From Haematospirillum sp. H4485 (GTDB taxonomy: Bacteria; Pseudomonadota; Alphaproteobacteria; Rhodospirillales; Rhodospirillaceae), in the NCBI RefSeq assembly GCF_012102745.1, contig NZ_JAAVSY010000004.1, positions 62,001 to 126,000 of the forward strand: a DNA stretch of 64,000 nucleotides, in the 5' to 3' direction. The notes beneath the pieces are model-generated. The model was not told the DNA's origin. It was given only the letters and a program-made list of their open reading frames with translations, and ran no database searches. The position numbers were made by a program, and so were the translations under genes. This document shows positions 29,590-38,779 of this stretch, piece by piece (within the stretch, counting starts at the first letter, position 1; each line of letters begins with the position of its first letter).

Positions 29590-29761
29590 GAAAAAGAAGT
29601 CCTGTATATGAACCTTGGAACACGGTGGGATTTATATCAGGCGATACAGAAAAGGAGAACAGGAAACCCCTCACACAGGGAGTATTTGCCCAAAATGCCG
29701 CAATCTGGCATGGTACCGCCCTTAACCGGAAAACAGATACTGTACGGATACCATAGATGTC

Positions 29762-30322
29762 ATGAATAAATGGCTTAAATTTACCCTGGAGATGGGCCCT
29801 TTACTGATCTTCTTTTTTGCCAACAGTCGGTTTGGACTGGTAACCGCCACAGCGGCCTTCATGGTGGCACTGATCGTGTCACTGGGAATCTTCTACCTCC
29901 ATAGCAAGACCATCCCCCCCATGCTGCTGATCGGCGGAGGTTTTGTTGGTGTGCTGGGCGGGCTGACAATTGCCCTCGACAACGACATGTTTATCAAGTT
30001 GAAGCCAACCTTGTTCAGCCTTGGCATGGCAGCCGTTCTGGGCGGCGGGCTTCTTGGCGGGAAAATCTTCCTGCGCACCCTGCTCGACGGCAGCATCAAA
30101 CTGACGGAACAGGGATGGAAACTGCTGAGCCTGCTGTGGATCAGCTACTTCGTCATGCTGGCAGGTCTGAATGAAGTTGTATGGCGGACCATGGATACCG
30201 ATACTTGGGTCAGCTTCAAGGTCTTCGGGATCCTGCCCCTGACCCTTCTATTTGCCATTGCCCAAACGCCGGTACTCCTGCGCCATCAATGCACTGACCA
30301 GGAAGAGGCCGAGACATCATGA
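29762..30322 (+). CDS. yciB: Inner-membrane septation protein YciB
   Basis: This 186-residue membrane protein has about five hydrophobic segments and the conserved family start LKFTLEMGPLLIFFFANSRFG. WKLLSLLWISYFVMLAGLNEVVWR is the other family signature region. YciB/IspZ affects septation and envelope synthesis; its mechanism is not fixed. The ribosome site is weak. It faces the ATP12 gene, with the stops one base apart. Confidence 0.9.
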   Translation: MNKWLKFTLEMGPLLIFFFANSRFGLVTATAAFMVALIVSLGIFYLHSKTIPPMLLIGGGFVGVLGGLTIALDNDMFIKLKPTLFSLGMAAVLGGGLLGGKIFLRTLLDGSIKLTEQGWKLLSLLWISYFVMLAGLNEVVWRTMDTDTWVSFKVFGILPLTLLFAIAQTPVLLRHQCTDQEEAETS

Positions 30323-30323
30323 A

Positions 30324-31034
30324 CTATTGCGTACCCAGCAAAGAAGCATAGACCTCCATCTGCACCAGATCCTGGCGCAAGGCCGCCCGGCGTTGTACAG
30401 CCTCGTCATCCTCCCCCCACAGGGATGACTGGTACAGCTCGTCAAGAAGGGAGGCATCAAACGCTGTCGCCGCATCAATGTGCCTACGCACAAGAGCCAA
30501 GGCAAGAATCAACGAGTTGCAACCCGATGCAACTCCATGGAAAACGGTCAGCATCTCGTTGGTCAGGCCCGTTATGGCCTGCCTCACCGCCGCGATATAG
30601 GCACTGTCCTGCTGCACCGGCATAAGCCCACGGGTCGTCAGGGGCTTTACCCCCAAGACATCCCCAGCCCAAGCCAGCAGCGGACCCCACGTCACGGCCT
30701 GTAGCTCAACCAAGTCAGCCGGATCTGCGGCATGATAAAAAAGGACATCACCGTGTACATGGTCCATCAGCCCTTCAATCAGGGCTGAACGTTGATCTTC
30801 CGTACGATCCACAGCCGCGCTGGCCAACCGGGTTATTGGCATGGCAGCAAAAGACAGACTGTCCCCCTGATCGTTCCATTCACGGGCAATGGCTTCGGCC
30901 AAGGCACGCGCCTGCACCTGCAACGGCCTGCCGGAGGCGACGTTGATAGACTTGCCGTCCAGCTCAACGCCGTATCCCGCATCACCATCACAACAAACGG
31001 TAGCATGCTTCCAGAAGCGCCGGGGCCGCTGCAT
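30324..31034 (-). CDS. ATP12 family F1-ATPase assembly chaperone
   Basis: This 236-residue protein belongs to the ATP12 family, known from mitochondria, where it chaperones the alpha subunit of F1-ATPase. The alphaproteobacterial members are related. Segments RRFWKHATV, DGKSINVASGRPL and TRLASAAVDRT match the family. The start ATG at 31034 gives the usual N-terminus; a GTG at 31064, 16 bases after the asmA stop, would add ten residues. It is the last gene of the degP-to-ATP12 operon. Confidence 0.85.
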   Translation of the reverse strand: MQRPRRFWKHATVCCDGDAGYGVELDGKSINVASGRPLQVQARALAEAIAREWNDQGDSLSFAAMPITRLASAAVDRTEDQRSALIEGLMDHVHGDVLFYHAADPADLVELQAVTWGPLLAWAGDVLGVKPLTTRGLMPVQQDSAYIAAVRQAITGLTNEMLTVFHGVASGCNSLILALALVRRHIDAATAFDASLLDELYQSSLWGEDDEAVQRRAALRQDLVQMEVYASLLGTQ

Positions 31035-31080
31035 CTGTTCCAAAATCAATGACCTACTTTCCACAATGTACGCACCACTT

Positions 31081-33231
31081 CTAGCGCAGAAGCCCTTTCA
31101 GCCCCTTCTTGATCGAGTCAACCGGGTTATCGGGTGCTGCCGGGGCCTGTTTGGACGGTTGTGCCCCATCAGAGGAAGAGGATTTACCTCCCTGCCCCAG
31201 GGCCGTCGCACACGGCGATGAATCAGCAGACGACGAACCCGCAGCATTCCCTCCCTGCAGAGCCCCCAACAGGCTCTTGCCTCCGCCACCGCCAGCCAGC
31301 GCACCGGCTATGGACAGGGCTGTCTTGGCCACACCAGCAGCATCAATACCAATGGATGGACTGGCCAATGTACCCTGCAAGCGCAGGAAATCTGCCAACG
31401 CCCCGGCGCCAACCCCGACACCTCCCTTGGCAGACGGACGAACCCCGACATCCAGAGCTTCCCGACCAAGGTCCACCTTGCCTGATGACACCACATTCAT
31501 CTTGGCTGTTTCAAAGGCAATCTGCTTGTCCCAACCCAGTACACCATGGTTGGCCTGCACATTAATCACGCCGCACATCAGGTGAGTATTTGGCTCACGC
31601 TTGCCGACAGGATTCAGCTGCTCGGCCAACTGGTTGATGATGTCGGCACCAGCCCAGTCAATCAGGGCATTATTGATGCGCCCCTCCCCCATGCGGACCA
31701 GGATACGACCGTCCAGGGAAGCCATGAGGGCAGCAACCGAAGACCCATTGGCTTTTAGTGAAACCGTGGCATCGGAAGGCACGCCCGACAACAGGTCGGT
31801 TTTGCCGATCTGGCTGAATACACGCCCCAGAACCACCTTGTCTGCCTTGGCATCAAGCTTGAAATCTGCAGGCCCGGACGGAGCGGCAAGATGGATGTTG
31901 GCGGTAATAGCTCCATCACCCAAGCGCATGCTGGCCGGCGTCATGCCAAGTCGACCGTTGACCAACTCCCCCTTTGCCGCCACGGCTTCAAGCTCAACCG
32001 CATCAGGCATCACCAGGCGGGATACCTGAACATCAAAACGGGCATCAACAGCCTTCAGGCCGGAAAGATCAAGACGCTCTGCTGAAAAGACCTTGCCAGA
32101 ATGTGAACCCGCCGTCCCCCCGGCGGAAACAGACCCCGTACCTGAGGTTGGCGCAGCCTTGCCTGTTGACTGTGATGAAGGCAGCAATGCCTTCAGGTCA
32201 AGAAGAGGGGACTGCAGGGCAACATCCACGCGAGGGCGAGCTCCTCCGGTCTCTATCCCCACGGTCCCCGTCACTTTTGATGAACCGGATGAGAGGACAA
32301 GGTCCGATACCTTCCAGGCTGTTCCACCACCGGAAACAGACGCGGCAAGATCCACAGCCGGAATTTTTGGAACATCCCCGACCAAAGGCTTCAGCTTTTC
32401 CAAGGATGATGCGCGGATATGCAGCTTCAACGCCAACCCGGCCCCGGACAACGGATCCTTGATGGCCCCATCGGCTGTAAAATCAATGCCCCCCAAATCA
32501 CCTTTTACAGACAAGGGCCAAGGCTTCCCGTCACTATCCTTGCTCAACAAGGCTGCAACGGGACCAAGCCCACCAGCTACATCAAATCCAACAGCATTAA
32601 ACGAACCACGAATATCAAGCGAAACCGGATCATGAGGGGACGAAGCCCCCAGACTGACACCTGCAAGCTCAAGAACCTTGGTCGCACCGGTCTTGCCATC
32701 CCGCCAAGTCAGGCGGCCATCCTTGATCAGAACCGACGCCAGGAAGGGTATGGGAGCCCCTGCCGAAGGGGCTGCATCAGGTGCGGGGGATCCAGACGGT
32801 GCCGATGCGGCGGGCTTCTTCTGCCCCTCGGGCTTGCCAACCGGGAATTCCCAGTTTCCAACCCCCTTGGCATTGGTTTCCAGAAGGATATCCGGCCGGA
32901 TCAGCACCAGGCGCCCAACGCGGATATCACCGAACAGGGCCGGAATCAGTGCCAGTTCAGCCTCAACCCGTTCAACAGACACCATGTGAGGGCGCGATCC
33001 CCAAGACGCATTCGCAAAGCTGGCCTGGTTGACAACAATCGCCGGACTGAACCCCAAGGCAAGGTCAAGATTTCCGTCAAGAGTCAGACGACGGCCTGTC
33101 ATGGCCTCAACCTGGGCGGCAACCACATCCTTGTACTTGTTAACGTCCAGCGTTGATAACACAACGGCCACACTAATAACCGCCACCACAACAAGAGCCA
33201 CAAGGCTCTTCAACACCGTTGAAATACGCAT
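31081..33231 (-). CDS. AsmA family protein
   Basis: This 716-residue protein has one N-terminal membrane segment (about 10-28) and a long periplasmic part. The AsmA signature lies in the first 120 residues (MTGRRLTLDGNLDLALGFSP, then a strand-rich region). A second conserved region is near 560-640. Related proteins bridge the envelope and are thought to move phospholipid to the outer membrane. Low-complexity Pro/Ala/Ser runs flank residue 145 and the C-terminus. The ATG overlaps the HAD gene stop by one base (TAATG). Confidence 0.88.
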   Translation of the reverse strand: MRISTVLKSLVALVVVAVISVAVVLSTLDVNKYKDVVAAQVEAMTGRRLTLDGNLDLALGFSPAIVVNQASFANASWGSRPHMVSVERVEAELALIPALFGDIRVGRLVLIRPDILLETNAKGVGNWEFPVGKPEGQKKPAASAPSGSPAPDAAPSAGAPIPFLASVLIKDGRLTWRDGKTGATKVLELAGVSLGASSPHDPVSLDIRGSFNAVGFDVAGGLGPVAALLSKDSDGKPWPLSVKGDLGGIDFTADGAIKDPLSGAGLALKLHIRASSLEKLKPLVGDVPKIPAVDLAASVSGGGTAWKVSDLVLSSGSSKVTGTVGIETGGARPRVDVALQSPLLDLKALLPSSQSTGKAAPTSGTGSVSAGGTAGSHSGKVFSAERLDLSGLKAVDARFDVQVSRLVMPDAVELEAVAAKGELVNGRLGMTPASMRLGDGAITANIHLAAPSGPADFKLDAKADKVVLGRVFSQIGKTDLLSGVPSDATVSLKANGSSVAALMASLDGRILVRMGEGRINNALIDWAGADIINQLAEQLNPVGKREPNTHLMCGVINVQANHGVLGWDKQIAFETAKMNVVSSGKVDLGREALDVGVRPSAKGGVGVGAGALADFLRLQGTLASPSIGIDAAGVAKTALSIAGALAGGGGGKSLLGALQGGNAAGSSSADSSPCATALGQGGKSSSSDGAQPSKQAPAAPDNPVDSIKKGLKGLLR

Positions 33232-33914
33232 TATTCTTGTCCCCTGCCCAACACACGCCCGATCAATGCCGGCAAGACAGCCGGCTCTTCTGCCACGGCC
33301 TCAGCACCAGCCTGCCACAACCCGGATATATCATGATTGCCCCATGCCACGCCAATGGCTGATACCCCGGCAGCGCGGGCCATCATCATATCAAAAGATG
33401 TATCACCAATCACAACCGTATTTTTCCGCTCTGCACCCGTCTGGCAAACAGCCCGTTCAACAAGAAAGGGACTGGGCTTTCCAGGCCCGTCATCCGCAGT
33501 ACCAACCGTCACAAAATAATCCGCCAGACCGTAACGCTCCACAAACGCAAGAACACTGCGGCGTCCCATGCCCGTCACAAGCCCCATCAGGATCTCTTGC
33601 TTCCGCAAATCATCCAGCACGGACCGGATATGCGGGAACAGACGGTCATGGCCATCACCTTTCTCCCGCAACGCAGGAAAGATCCGACGGTACGCCACAG
33701 CCACACGCTGATGAACAGCAGCATCATAATCTGGCAAAACAAAGGCCACCATGTCCGCAAGAGGCAACCCCGTTCCACGGGCAACAAGGCTTGCAGACGG
33801 GCAGGCAATCCTCTCTTGCCGGCATGCCTCATGCATGGTTTCCAGAATCAGGAAACGGGAGTTCAGAAGTGTCCCGTCCACATCCCACAACACAAGACGT
33901 AGAGGCGTGGTCAT
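33231..33914 (-). CDS. HAD-superfamily hydrolase, phosphoglycolate-phosphatase-like
   Basis: This 227-residue phosphatase has motif I D11-VD13-GT, motif II near LVTGMG, and motif IV VIGDTSFDMMMA. The cap is the small alpha-helical type. The order of genes suggests a housekeeping role; phosphoglycolate or another phosphorylated metabolite is likely, but the substrate is inferred. Its ATG overlaps the rluC stop (ATGA). Confidence 0.88.
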   Translation of the reverse strand: MTTPLRLVLWDVDGTLLNSRFLILETMHEACRQERIACPSASLVARGTGLPLADMVAFVLPDYDAAVHQRVAVAYRRIFPALREKGDGHDRLFPHIRSVLDDLRKQEILMGLVTGMGRRSVLAFVERYGLADYFVTVGTADDGPGKPSPFLVERAVCQTGAERKNTVVIGDTSFDMMMARAAGVSAIGVAWGNHDISGLWQAGAEAVAEEPAVLPALIGRVLGRGQE

Positions 33915-34930
33915 TTTTTCTTGCGTGTCGTTTCCGGAAGCACCGCAAAAGGATCGGCAACGTCCTTCTCATCAAACCCGAAGGCCTCAAAGCTACTGGC
34001 CATATGCCTGGGCAGTGGGGCTTGTATCGTCAACTCCCCCCGTCCGGACGGATGCGGGATACGCAGTGCCCGCGCGTGCAGATGCAGCTTCCGCGATATA
34101 CCTTCGCCCTGGATATGGGCCTCGGCCCCACCGTATTTCCCATCCCCCAGAATGGGTGTTCCCAGATAGGCACAGTGAACACGCAGCTGATGGGTCCGGC
34201 CGGTCAATGGCTCCAGATGCAGCCAAGTTACACAGCGCCCGGCCTTGTCCAGAACCGCAAACTCGGTACGAGCGGCCTGCCCCTCTTCCACATTGACTTC
34301 CATCTTCTCGACGCCGGCGACCGGAACCTTGGCAACCGGTGCCCGGATACTCCCCCGGGACGGATTGGGATACCCGACAACCAGCGCCCAGTAGATCTTG
34401 CGGGCAGCGCGGGAACGGAACGACGACGCCAAGGCAGACGCAGAGCGAGCGGAGCGGGCCAGCACCAGAATGCCAGAGGTATCCTTGTCCAGACGATGCA
34501 CCAGACGAGGACGTTCCCGACTGTCAAAGCGCAGGACATCCAGCAGGGCATCAACATGCACCTTGGTATTTGTCCCCCCCTGCACCGCCAGACCGGGTGG
34601 CTTGTTGAGCACAAGGACATCATCATCACGATACAGGATGGATTCCAGGATCATCACCTCGTCATCAGGGCGAATGGCAGGTGCAGCACTGCGCGGCGGT
34701 ATTGCATCGGCGTGGTCTGCCGGATCTGCCGGCAGGGGGGGAATTCTGACCACCTGCCCTGCTTCAAGCCGTTGCCCCGCCTTGGCACGGCGCCCGTCAA
34801 CACGTACCTGACCCGTGCGCAACAACTTTTCCAGACGTCCCTGGGATACGGCCGGCCAACGGCGGCGGAACCAGCGATCCAGACGCACATCAGCTTCGTC
34901 TGCCGCAACAGGGATCAATTGAACACTCAT
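33911..34930 (-). CDS. rluC: Large-subunit rRNA pseudouridine synthase RluC/RluD type
   Basis: This 339-residue RNA-modifying enzyme has an N-terminal S4 domain (1-60) and the catalytic domain, with D148 in VHRLDKDTSG. LEPLTGRTHQLRVH and LGDGKYGG are the further family motifs. RluC and RluD differ in 23S rRNA target and cannot be told apart by eye; the gene symbol follows the usual label. The start at 34930 overlaps the crcB stop (ATGA); the open frame extends far upstream into crcB and is not used there. Confidence 0.88.
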   Translation of the reverse strand: MSVQLIPVAADEADVRLDRWFRRRWPAVSQGRLEKLLRTGQVRVDGRRAKAGQRLEAGQVVRIPPLPADPADHADAIPPRSAAPAIRPDDEVMILESILYRDDDVLVLNKPPGLAVQGGTNTKVHVDALLDVLRFDSRERPRLVHRLDKDTSGILVLARSARSASALASSFRSRAARKIYWALVVGYPNPSRGSIRAPVAKVPVAGVEKMEVNVEEGQAARTEFAVLDKAGRCVTWLHLEPLTGRTHQLRVHCAYLGTPILGDGKYGGAEAHIQGEGISRKLHLHARALRIPHPSGRGELTIQAPLPRHMASSFEAFGFDEKDVADPFAVLPETTRKKK

Positions 34931-35310
34931 GACATACTCCAGCGTACCAAGGCCATCCCCACAAACAGGGCTGCCGTTCCCACCACAACGGATCCAACCG
35001 CATAAACAGCAGCCAGACCGGCATGACGATCCATCAGCATCGCCAGATCCAGGGAAAACGTAGAGAAGGTTGTAAACCCGCCAAGAACGCCGACAAACAA
35101 AAAAACCTGCCAGAAAGCCGGTAATGACCATTTTCTGGCAACAATCTCGACCAGAATCCCCATAATCAGGGACCCGGCGACATTGACCACCAGAGTACCC
35201 CACGGAAAGCCCGATCCGGCCCACCGCCCAACACCCGCCATCACAGCATACCGCAGCACAGACCCCAAGGCTCCGCCAACCGCCACCGCCACAACAGCCC
35301 ACACGCTCAT
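34927..35310 (-). CDS. crcB: Fluoride channel Fluc/CrcB
   Basis: This 127-residue protein has four membrane segments and the conserved GALGSVLRYAVM, TLVVNVAGSLIMG and GGFTTFSTFSLD motifs, which line the fluoride pore in the dual-topology dimer. It exports fluoride ions across the inner membrane. The gene is embedded in an operon, with its start and stop both overlapping neighbours, so no fluoride riboswitch leader can sit directly upstream. Confidence 0.95.
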   Translation of the reverse strand: MSVWAVVAVAVGGALGSVLRYAVMAGVGRWAGSGFPWGTLVVNVAGSLIMGILVEIVARKWSLPAFWQVFLFVGVLGGFTTFSTFSLDLAMLMDRHAGLAAVYAVGSVVVGTAALFVGMALVRWSMS

Positions 35311-36611
35311 GGCTTGCCTTTCATCGCGACACGACGGGCCCGCAATCGGCCCCAGTAATCCAGACGGCGGCGTATTTCTCTCTCGAATCCACGCTCGGGA
35401 GGGTTATAGAACGGCACCCGCTCCATACCGTCGGGAAAATAGTCCTGCCCGGAGAATCCATCCGGTTGATCATGATCATAGGCATACCCCGCCCCATACC
35501 CCAACGTCTTCATCAAGGCAGTTGGGGCATTGAGAATATGGGGCGGAGGCATCAGCGACCCTGTCTGCCGGGCCGCCTTGCGGGCCGCCTTCCAAGCCAC
35601 ATAAGCCGCATTGGATTTCGGGGCTGTCCCCAGATACAGGACAAGCTGCGCCAAGGCTAGCTCCCCTTCCGGAGATCCCAGCCGATCAAACGCATCCCAC
35701 GCCGCAATCGCCTGGTCCAGGGCTGCTGGGTCGGCCAAGCCGATATCTTCCACAGCAAACCGGACAAGCCGGCGCAGAATATAAGCGGGGTCCTCTCCCC
35801 CCTCGATCATACGGGCACACCAGTAAAGGGCCGCATCCGGGTCCGATCCCCGAAGAGACTTATGCAAGGCGGAAATCAGGTTATAGTGCCCCTCTCGATC
35901 CTTGTCATAAACGGGGGCACGCTTCTGAAGCAGGCGAACCAGATCCTCTGTCCCCAGGAAGACACCGGTTGCGCTTCCAAAAACCTCTTCGGCCATCACC
36001 AACATATAGCGCCCGTCACCATCGGCCATCGCCCGCATTTGCTCACGCGCATCAGGTTCCAGGGGCAAGGGCCGGGCCATGATCTCTTCTGCGCGGGCCA
36101 GAAGCTGCTCCAGCGCATCATCGTCCAGACGCCTGAGAACAAGGACCCGCGCCCGCGACAGCAAAGCAGCATTCAGCTCGAAGCTGGGGTTCTCGGTAGT
36201 TGCCCCGACCAAGGTAATGGTTCCGTCCTCCACGTAGGGCAAAAAAGCATCCTGCTGTGCACGGTTGAAACGGTGGATCTCGTCCACGAACAACAAGGTG
36301 CCCCGGCCGACAGAACGCCGCTGCTTGGCAGCATCAAAAACCTTGCGCAAGTCAGCCACACCGGAAAAAACAGCTGACAGGGGCTCAAAATGAAGCTCCG
36401 TCTGTTCGGCCAGAAGCCGGGCAATCGTGGTTTTCCCACACCCCGGAGGCCCCCAGAGGATAACCGAGGACAGGCGCTGTGTCCGCAGCATGCGCCCCAA
36501 GGGCCCATCCTCTGCCAGAAGATGAGCCTGCCCTACCACATCCGAAAGCTGCTGGGGCCTGAGACGATCTGCGAGCGGACGTGGCGCAGCCTGTTCAAAC
36601 AAACCGACCAT
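35307..36611 (-). CDS. rarA: Replication-associated recombination ATPase RarA
   Basis: This 434-residue AAA+ protein acts at stalled replication forks. Walker A is GPPGCGKT (54-61) and Walker B is LLFVDEIHRFN; the sensor motif is GATTENPSFELN. The C-terminal RarA/WRNIP1-type domain, with GYGAGYAYDHDQPD near residue 375, is complete. The ATG is one base after the degP stop, and its own stop overlaps crcB (ATGA). Confidence 0.95.
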   Translation of the reverse strand: MVGLFEQAAPRPLADRLRPQQLSDVVGQAHLLAEDGPLGRMLRTQRLSSVILWGPPGCGKTTIARLLAEQTELHFEPLSAVFSGVADLRKVFDAAKQRRSVGRGTLLFVDEIHRFNRAQQDAFLPYVEDGTITLVGATTENPSFELNAALLSRARVLVLRRLDDDALEQLLARAEEIMARPLPLEPDAREQMRAMADGDGRYMLVMAEEVFGSATGVFLGTEDLVRLLQKRAPVYDKDREGHYNLISALHKSLRGSDPDAALYWCARMIEGGEDPAYILRRLVRFAVEDIGLADPAALDQAIAAWDAFDRLGSPEGELALAQLVLYLGTAPKSNAAYVAWKAARKAARQTGSLMPPPHILNAPTALMKTLGYGAGYAYDHDQPDGFSGQDYFPDGMERVPFYNPPERGFEREIRRRLDYWGRLRARRVAMKGKP

Positions 36612-36612
36612 G

Positions 36613-38022
36613 TCACCGTATCCGGAAGTTCATGACATTGCCGTCACGTAGAACGGTGATAAGCCACCCTCCCGGAGCGGGCTGCTCCAACAGGGAAACC
36701 GCGTCAGGCACCGCAGCCACTTTCTTGCTGTTGATGGACTGCAAAACATCACCCGGCTGTATGCCCAGACGGGCTGCATAGCCATTACGACGCACCGCTG
36801 TCACAACAACCTGCCCCGTAAAAACATCCCACCCGGTTTCCTCAGCCAAGGCCGGATTGGCATTTGCCAGACGGATACCATCCAAGGGATTGCGAGGACC
36901 CTTGATTTCCGTTTCCTGGCGCGGCGGGTTTTCCGGCGGTGGCTCCAAGGCAAAAGCAAGCTGAACCGGCTTACCCTTGCGAATGACGGACAGCTCCGCA
37001 CGGCTCCCCAGCTCCAGACTGGCAATCTGATAACGCAGGGCCTGCCAATCCATCACATCATGACCGTTAACAGCGATAATCACATCGCCGCGCTTCAATC
37101 CAGCCCGCTCTGCCGGACTGTCAAGATCAACACGTGCCACCAGCACACCACCGGGACGATCCAAGCCCAAGGATTCAACAAGCTTCGAGTCAGCAACCTG
37201 TCCACCAGCACCAAGCCAAGGGCGAACAGCCTTTCCTGTCGCAAGAATACTTTTGACCGTCGTGTTCACCATATTGGAAGGAATAGCAAAACCCAGCCCC
37301 AGACTACCGCCATCACGGCTGTAGATAGCCGTGTTGACACCAGCCAGACGGCCATCTGTCGTAACCAGTGCTCCACCGGAATTACCGGGATTAATGGCAG
37401 CATCAGTCTGAATAAATGAACGGTAATCAGAAACACCGATATTGGTCCGCGCCAACGCGGAAATGATGCCACTGGTGACCGTTTGACCAACACCAAAAGG
37501 ATTCCCGATCGCAATCACCAGATCGCCAACCTCCAGTGCGCCGGAATCAGCCAGCTCAAGAAAAGGAAGGGACTTCGGCCCATCCTTCAGTCTTAGAACC
37601 GCCAAATCCGTACGGGGATCCGCCCCGACCAGCTCTGCCTCGAACTCCCTGCGATCCGACAGGACAACCGTAATCTCGGCCGCGCCATCGATAACGTGGT
37701 TATTCGTAACGACAACCCCATCCGGACGCAGGATCACCCCCGACCCCAAAGAATTCTGAATCCTTTCACGGGGAATACCGAAGCCCGGAGCATCACCCAA
37801 AAAACGACGGAAGAAAGGATCCGCCATCAAAGGCAACGTCTCGCGGGTAACGATAACCTTTTTGGTATAAATGTTCACAACAGCCGGAGCGGTGCGCTTC
37901 ACAACCGGAGCAAACGAAAGAGTCACCGTTTGACGAGAGGATGGAACCTCAGAATCTGCACCCGTAGCCGGCCAGACAGGGCCTATCAGCAAGCACAGCA
38001 ATACCAGATTCAGAAAACGCAC
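36613..38022 (-). CDS. degP: Periplasmic serine protease, Do/DegP family
   Basis: This 469-residue protease degrades or protects misfolded envelope proteins. A signal peptide covers residues 1-22. The triad is H109 (NNHVIDG), D139 (PRTDLAVL) and S215 (NPGNSGGAL). Two PDZ domains follow, about 245-345 and 375-469. The start is GTG at 38022 with GAGGAT upstream; the open frame continues to 38073 without a site. It begins the operon running down to ATP12 and lies downstream of rplQ, separated by a terminator. Confidence 0.93.
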   Translation of the reverse strand: MRFLNLVLLCLLIGPVWPATGADSEVPSSRQTVTLSFAPVVKRTAPAVVNIYTKKVIVTRETLPLMADPFFRRFLGDAPGFGIPRERIQNSLGSGVILRPDGVVVTNNHVIDGAAEITVVLSDRREFEAELVGADPRTDLAVLRLKDGPKSLPFLELADSGALEVGDLVIAIGNPFGVGQTVTSGIISALARTNIGVSDYRSFIQTDAAINPGNSGGALVTTDGRLAGVNTAIYSRDGGSLGLGFAIPSNMVNTTVKSILATGKAVRPWLGAGGQVADSKLVESLGLDRPGGVLVARVDLDSPAERAGLKRGDVIIAVNGHDVMDWQALRYQIASLELGSRAELSVIRKGKPVQLAFALEPPPENPPRQETEIKGPRNPLDGIRLANANPALAEETGWDVFTGQVVVTAVRRNGYAARLGIQPGDVLQSINSKKVAAVPDAVSLLEQPAPGGWLITVLRDGNVMNFRIR

Positions 38023-38110
38023 AACAACATCCTCACCAACACAACACAGCCTGCTTGTAACGTGGGACATCAAAACACGAAATACCAGCCCGGATTAACA
38101 CCCAAGGCCA

Positions 38111-38144
38111 GAAAGCAGAAAGGGCAGCCTGATCAGACTGCCCT
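38111..38144 (-). terminator. Terminator after rplQ
   Basis: AGGGCAG (38121-38127) pairs with CTGCCCT (38138-38144) around CCTGATCAGA, and the minus strand continues TTTCTGCTTTC. It ends the alpha operon ahead of degP. Confidence 0.75.
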
Positions 38145-38171
38145 CCACAACAACACACGCGGCAGATTTGG

Positions 38172-38597
38172 TTATTCCTGCTCGGCAGCTGCCAGTTCTG
38201 CTGCAACACGGGCCTTGTCTTCAGCACCCTTGGCGGCAGGATCACGATCAACCAGCTCGATAATCGCCATAGGGGCACAGTCACCATAGCGGAAACCAGC
38301 CTTCAGGACGCGCGTATAGCCACCGGGCCGACCCTGATAACGCTCTGCCAGAACAGAAAACAACTTGCTGACCACTGTCTCGTCACCAATCTGAGCAATC
38401 GCCTGACGTCGGGCATGCAGGTCACCACGCTTGGCGAGCGTAATAAGCTTCTCGGCAATCGGGCGCAGATCCTTTGCCTTGGGCAAAGTAGTACGAATTT
38501 GCTCGTGCCGGATCAGAGCGGCAGCCATGTTGGCAAACATAGCCTTGCGGTGGGACGAGGTACGATTGAGTTTGCGGCCGGACATTCCGTGACGCAT
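38172..38597 (-). CDS. rplQ: 50S ribosomal protein L17
   Basis: This 141-residue protein begins [17 protein letters not shown], the invariant family start, and sits near the peptide exit tunnel. The last 20 residues are an Ala/Glu-rich tail beyond the core. It follows rpoA, but two hairpins lie between them (38700-38714 and 38731-38770), so it may be transcribed at a different level. Confidence 0.97.
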   Translation of the reverse strand: MRHGMSGRKLNRTSSHRKAMFANMAAALIRHEQIRTTLPKAKDLRPIAEKLITLAKRGDLHARRQAIAQIGDETVVSKLFSVLAERYQGRPGGYTRVLKAGFRYGDCAPMAIIELVDRDPAAKGAEDKARVAAELAAAEQE

Positions 38598-38699
38598 GGC
38601 TGTCTCCTTTCCAGTTTCTTGGCCCCGCTCACGGAGCCGATGAGAATTCTTGTTCCCGCCGCCAGTTTTAAATTTATGGAAGCGATGCAGAACAAGTAC

Positions 38700-38714
38700 G
38701 GGGCATTATGCCCC
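38700..38714 (-). promoter_or_regulatory. Palindrome between rpoA and rplQ
   Basis: GGGGCAT and ATGCCCC form a near-perfect palindrome, 16 bases on the rplQ side of the larger hairpin. Its role is unknown. Confidence 0.4.
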
Positions 38715-38718
38715 CAAA

Positions 38719-38770
38719 CCAAAAACAGCACCGGCCTGCTCAAGAGCACAGTTCTCTGTAAGCAGGCCGG
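38719..38770 (-). terminator. Terminator-like hairpin between rpoA and rplQ
   Basis: CCGGCCTGCT (38731-38740) pairs perfectly with 38761-38770 and an inner AGAG/CTCT extends the stem. The minus strand continues TGCTGTTTTTGG. It lies 10 bases after the rpoA stop, so it may partly stop transcription before rplQ. Confidence 0.65.
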
Positions 38771-38779
38771 ATCCGGTGG

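Noticed and set aside
33029-35005. Plus-strand open frame of 658 codons opposite rluC and the HAD gene
   Set aside because: The translation is rich in His, Gln and Pro without domain structure. The minus-strand genes with overlapping starts explain the region.
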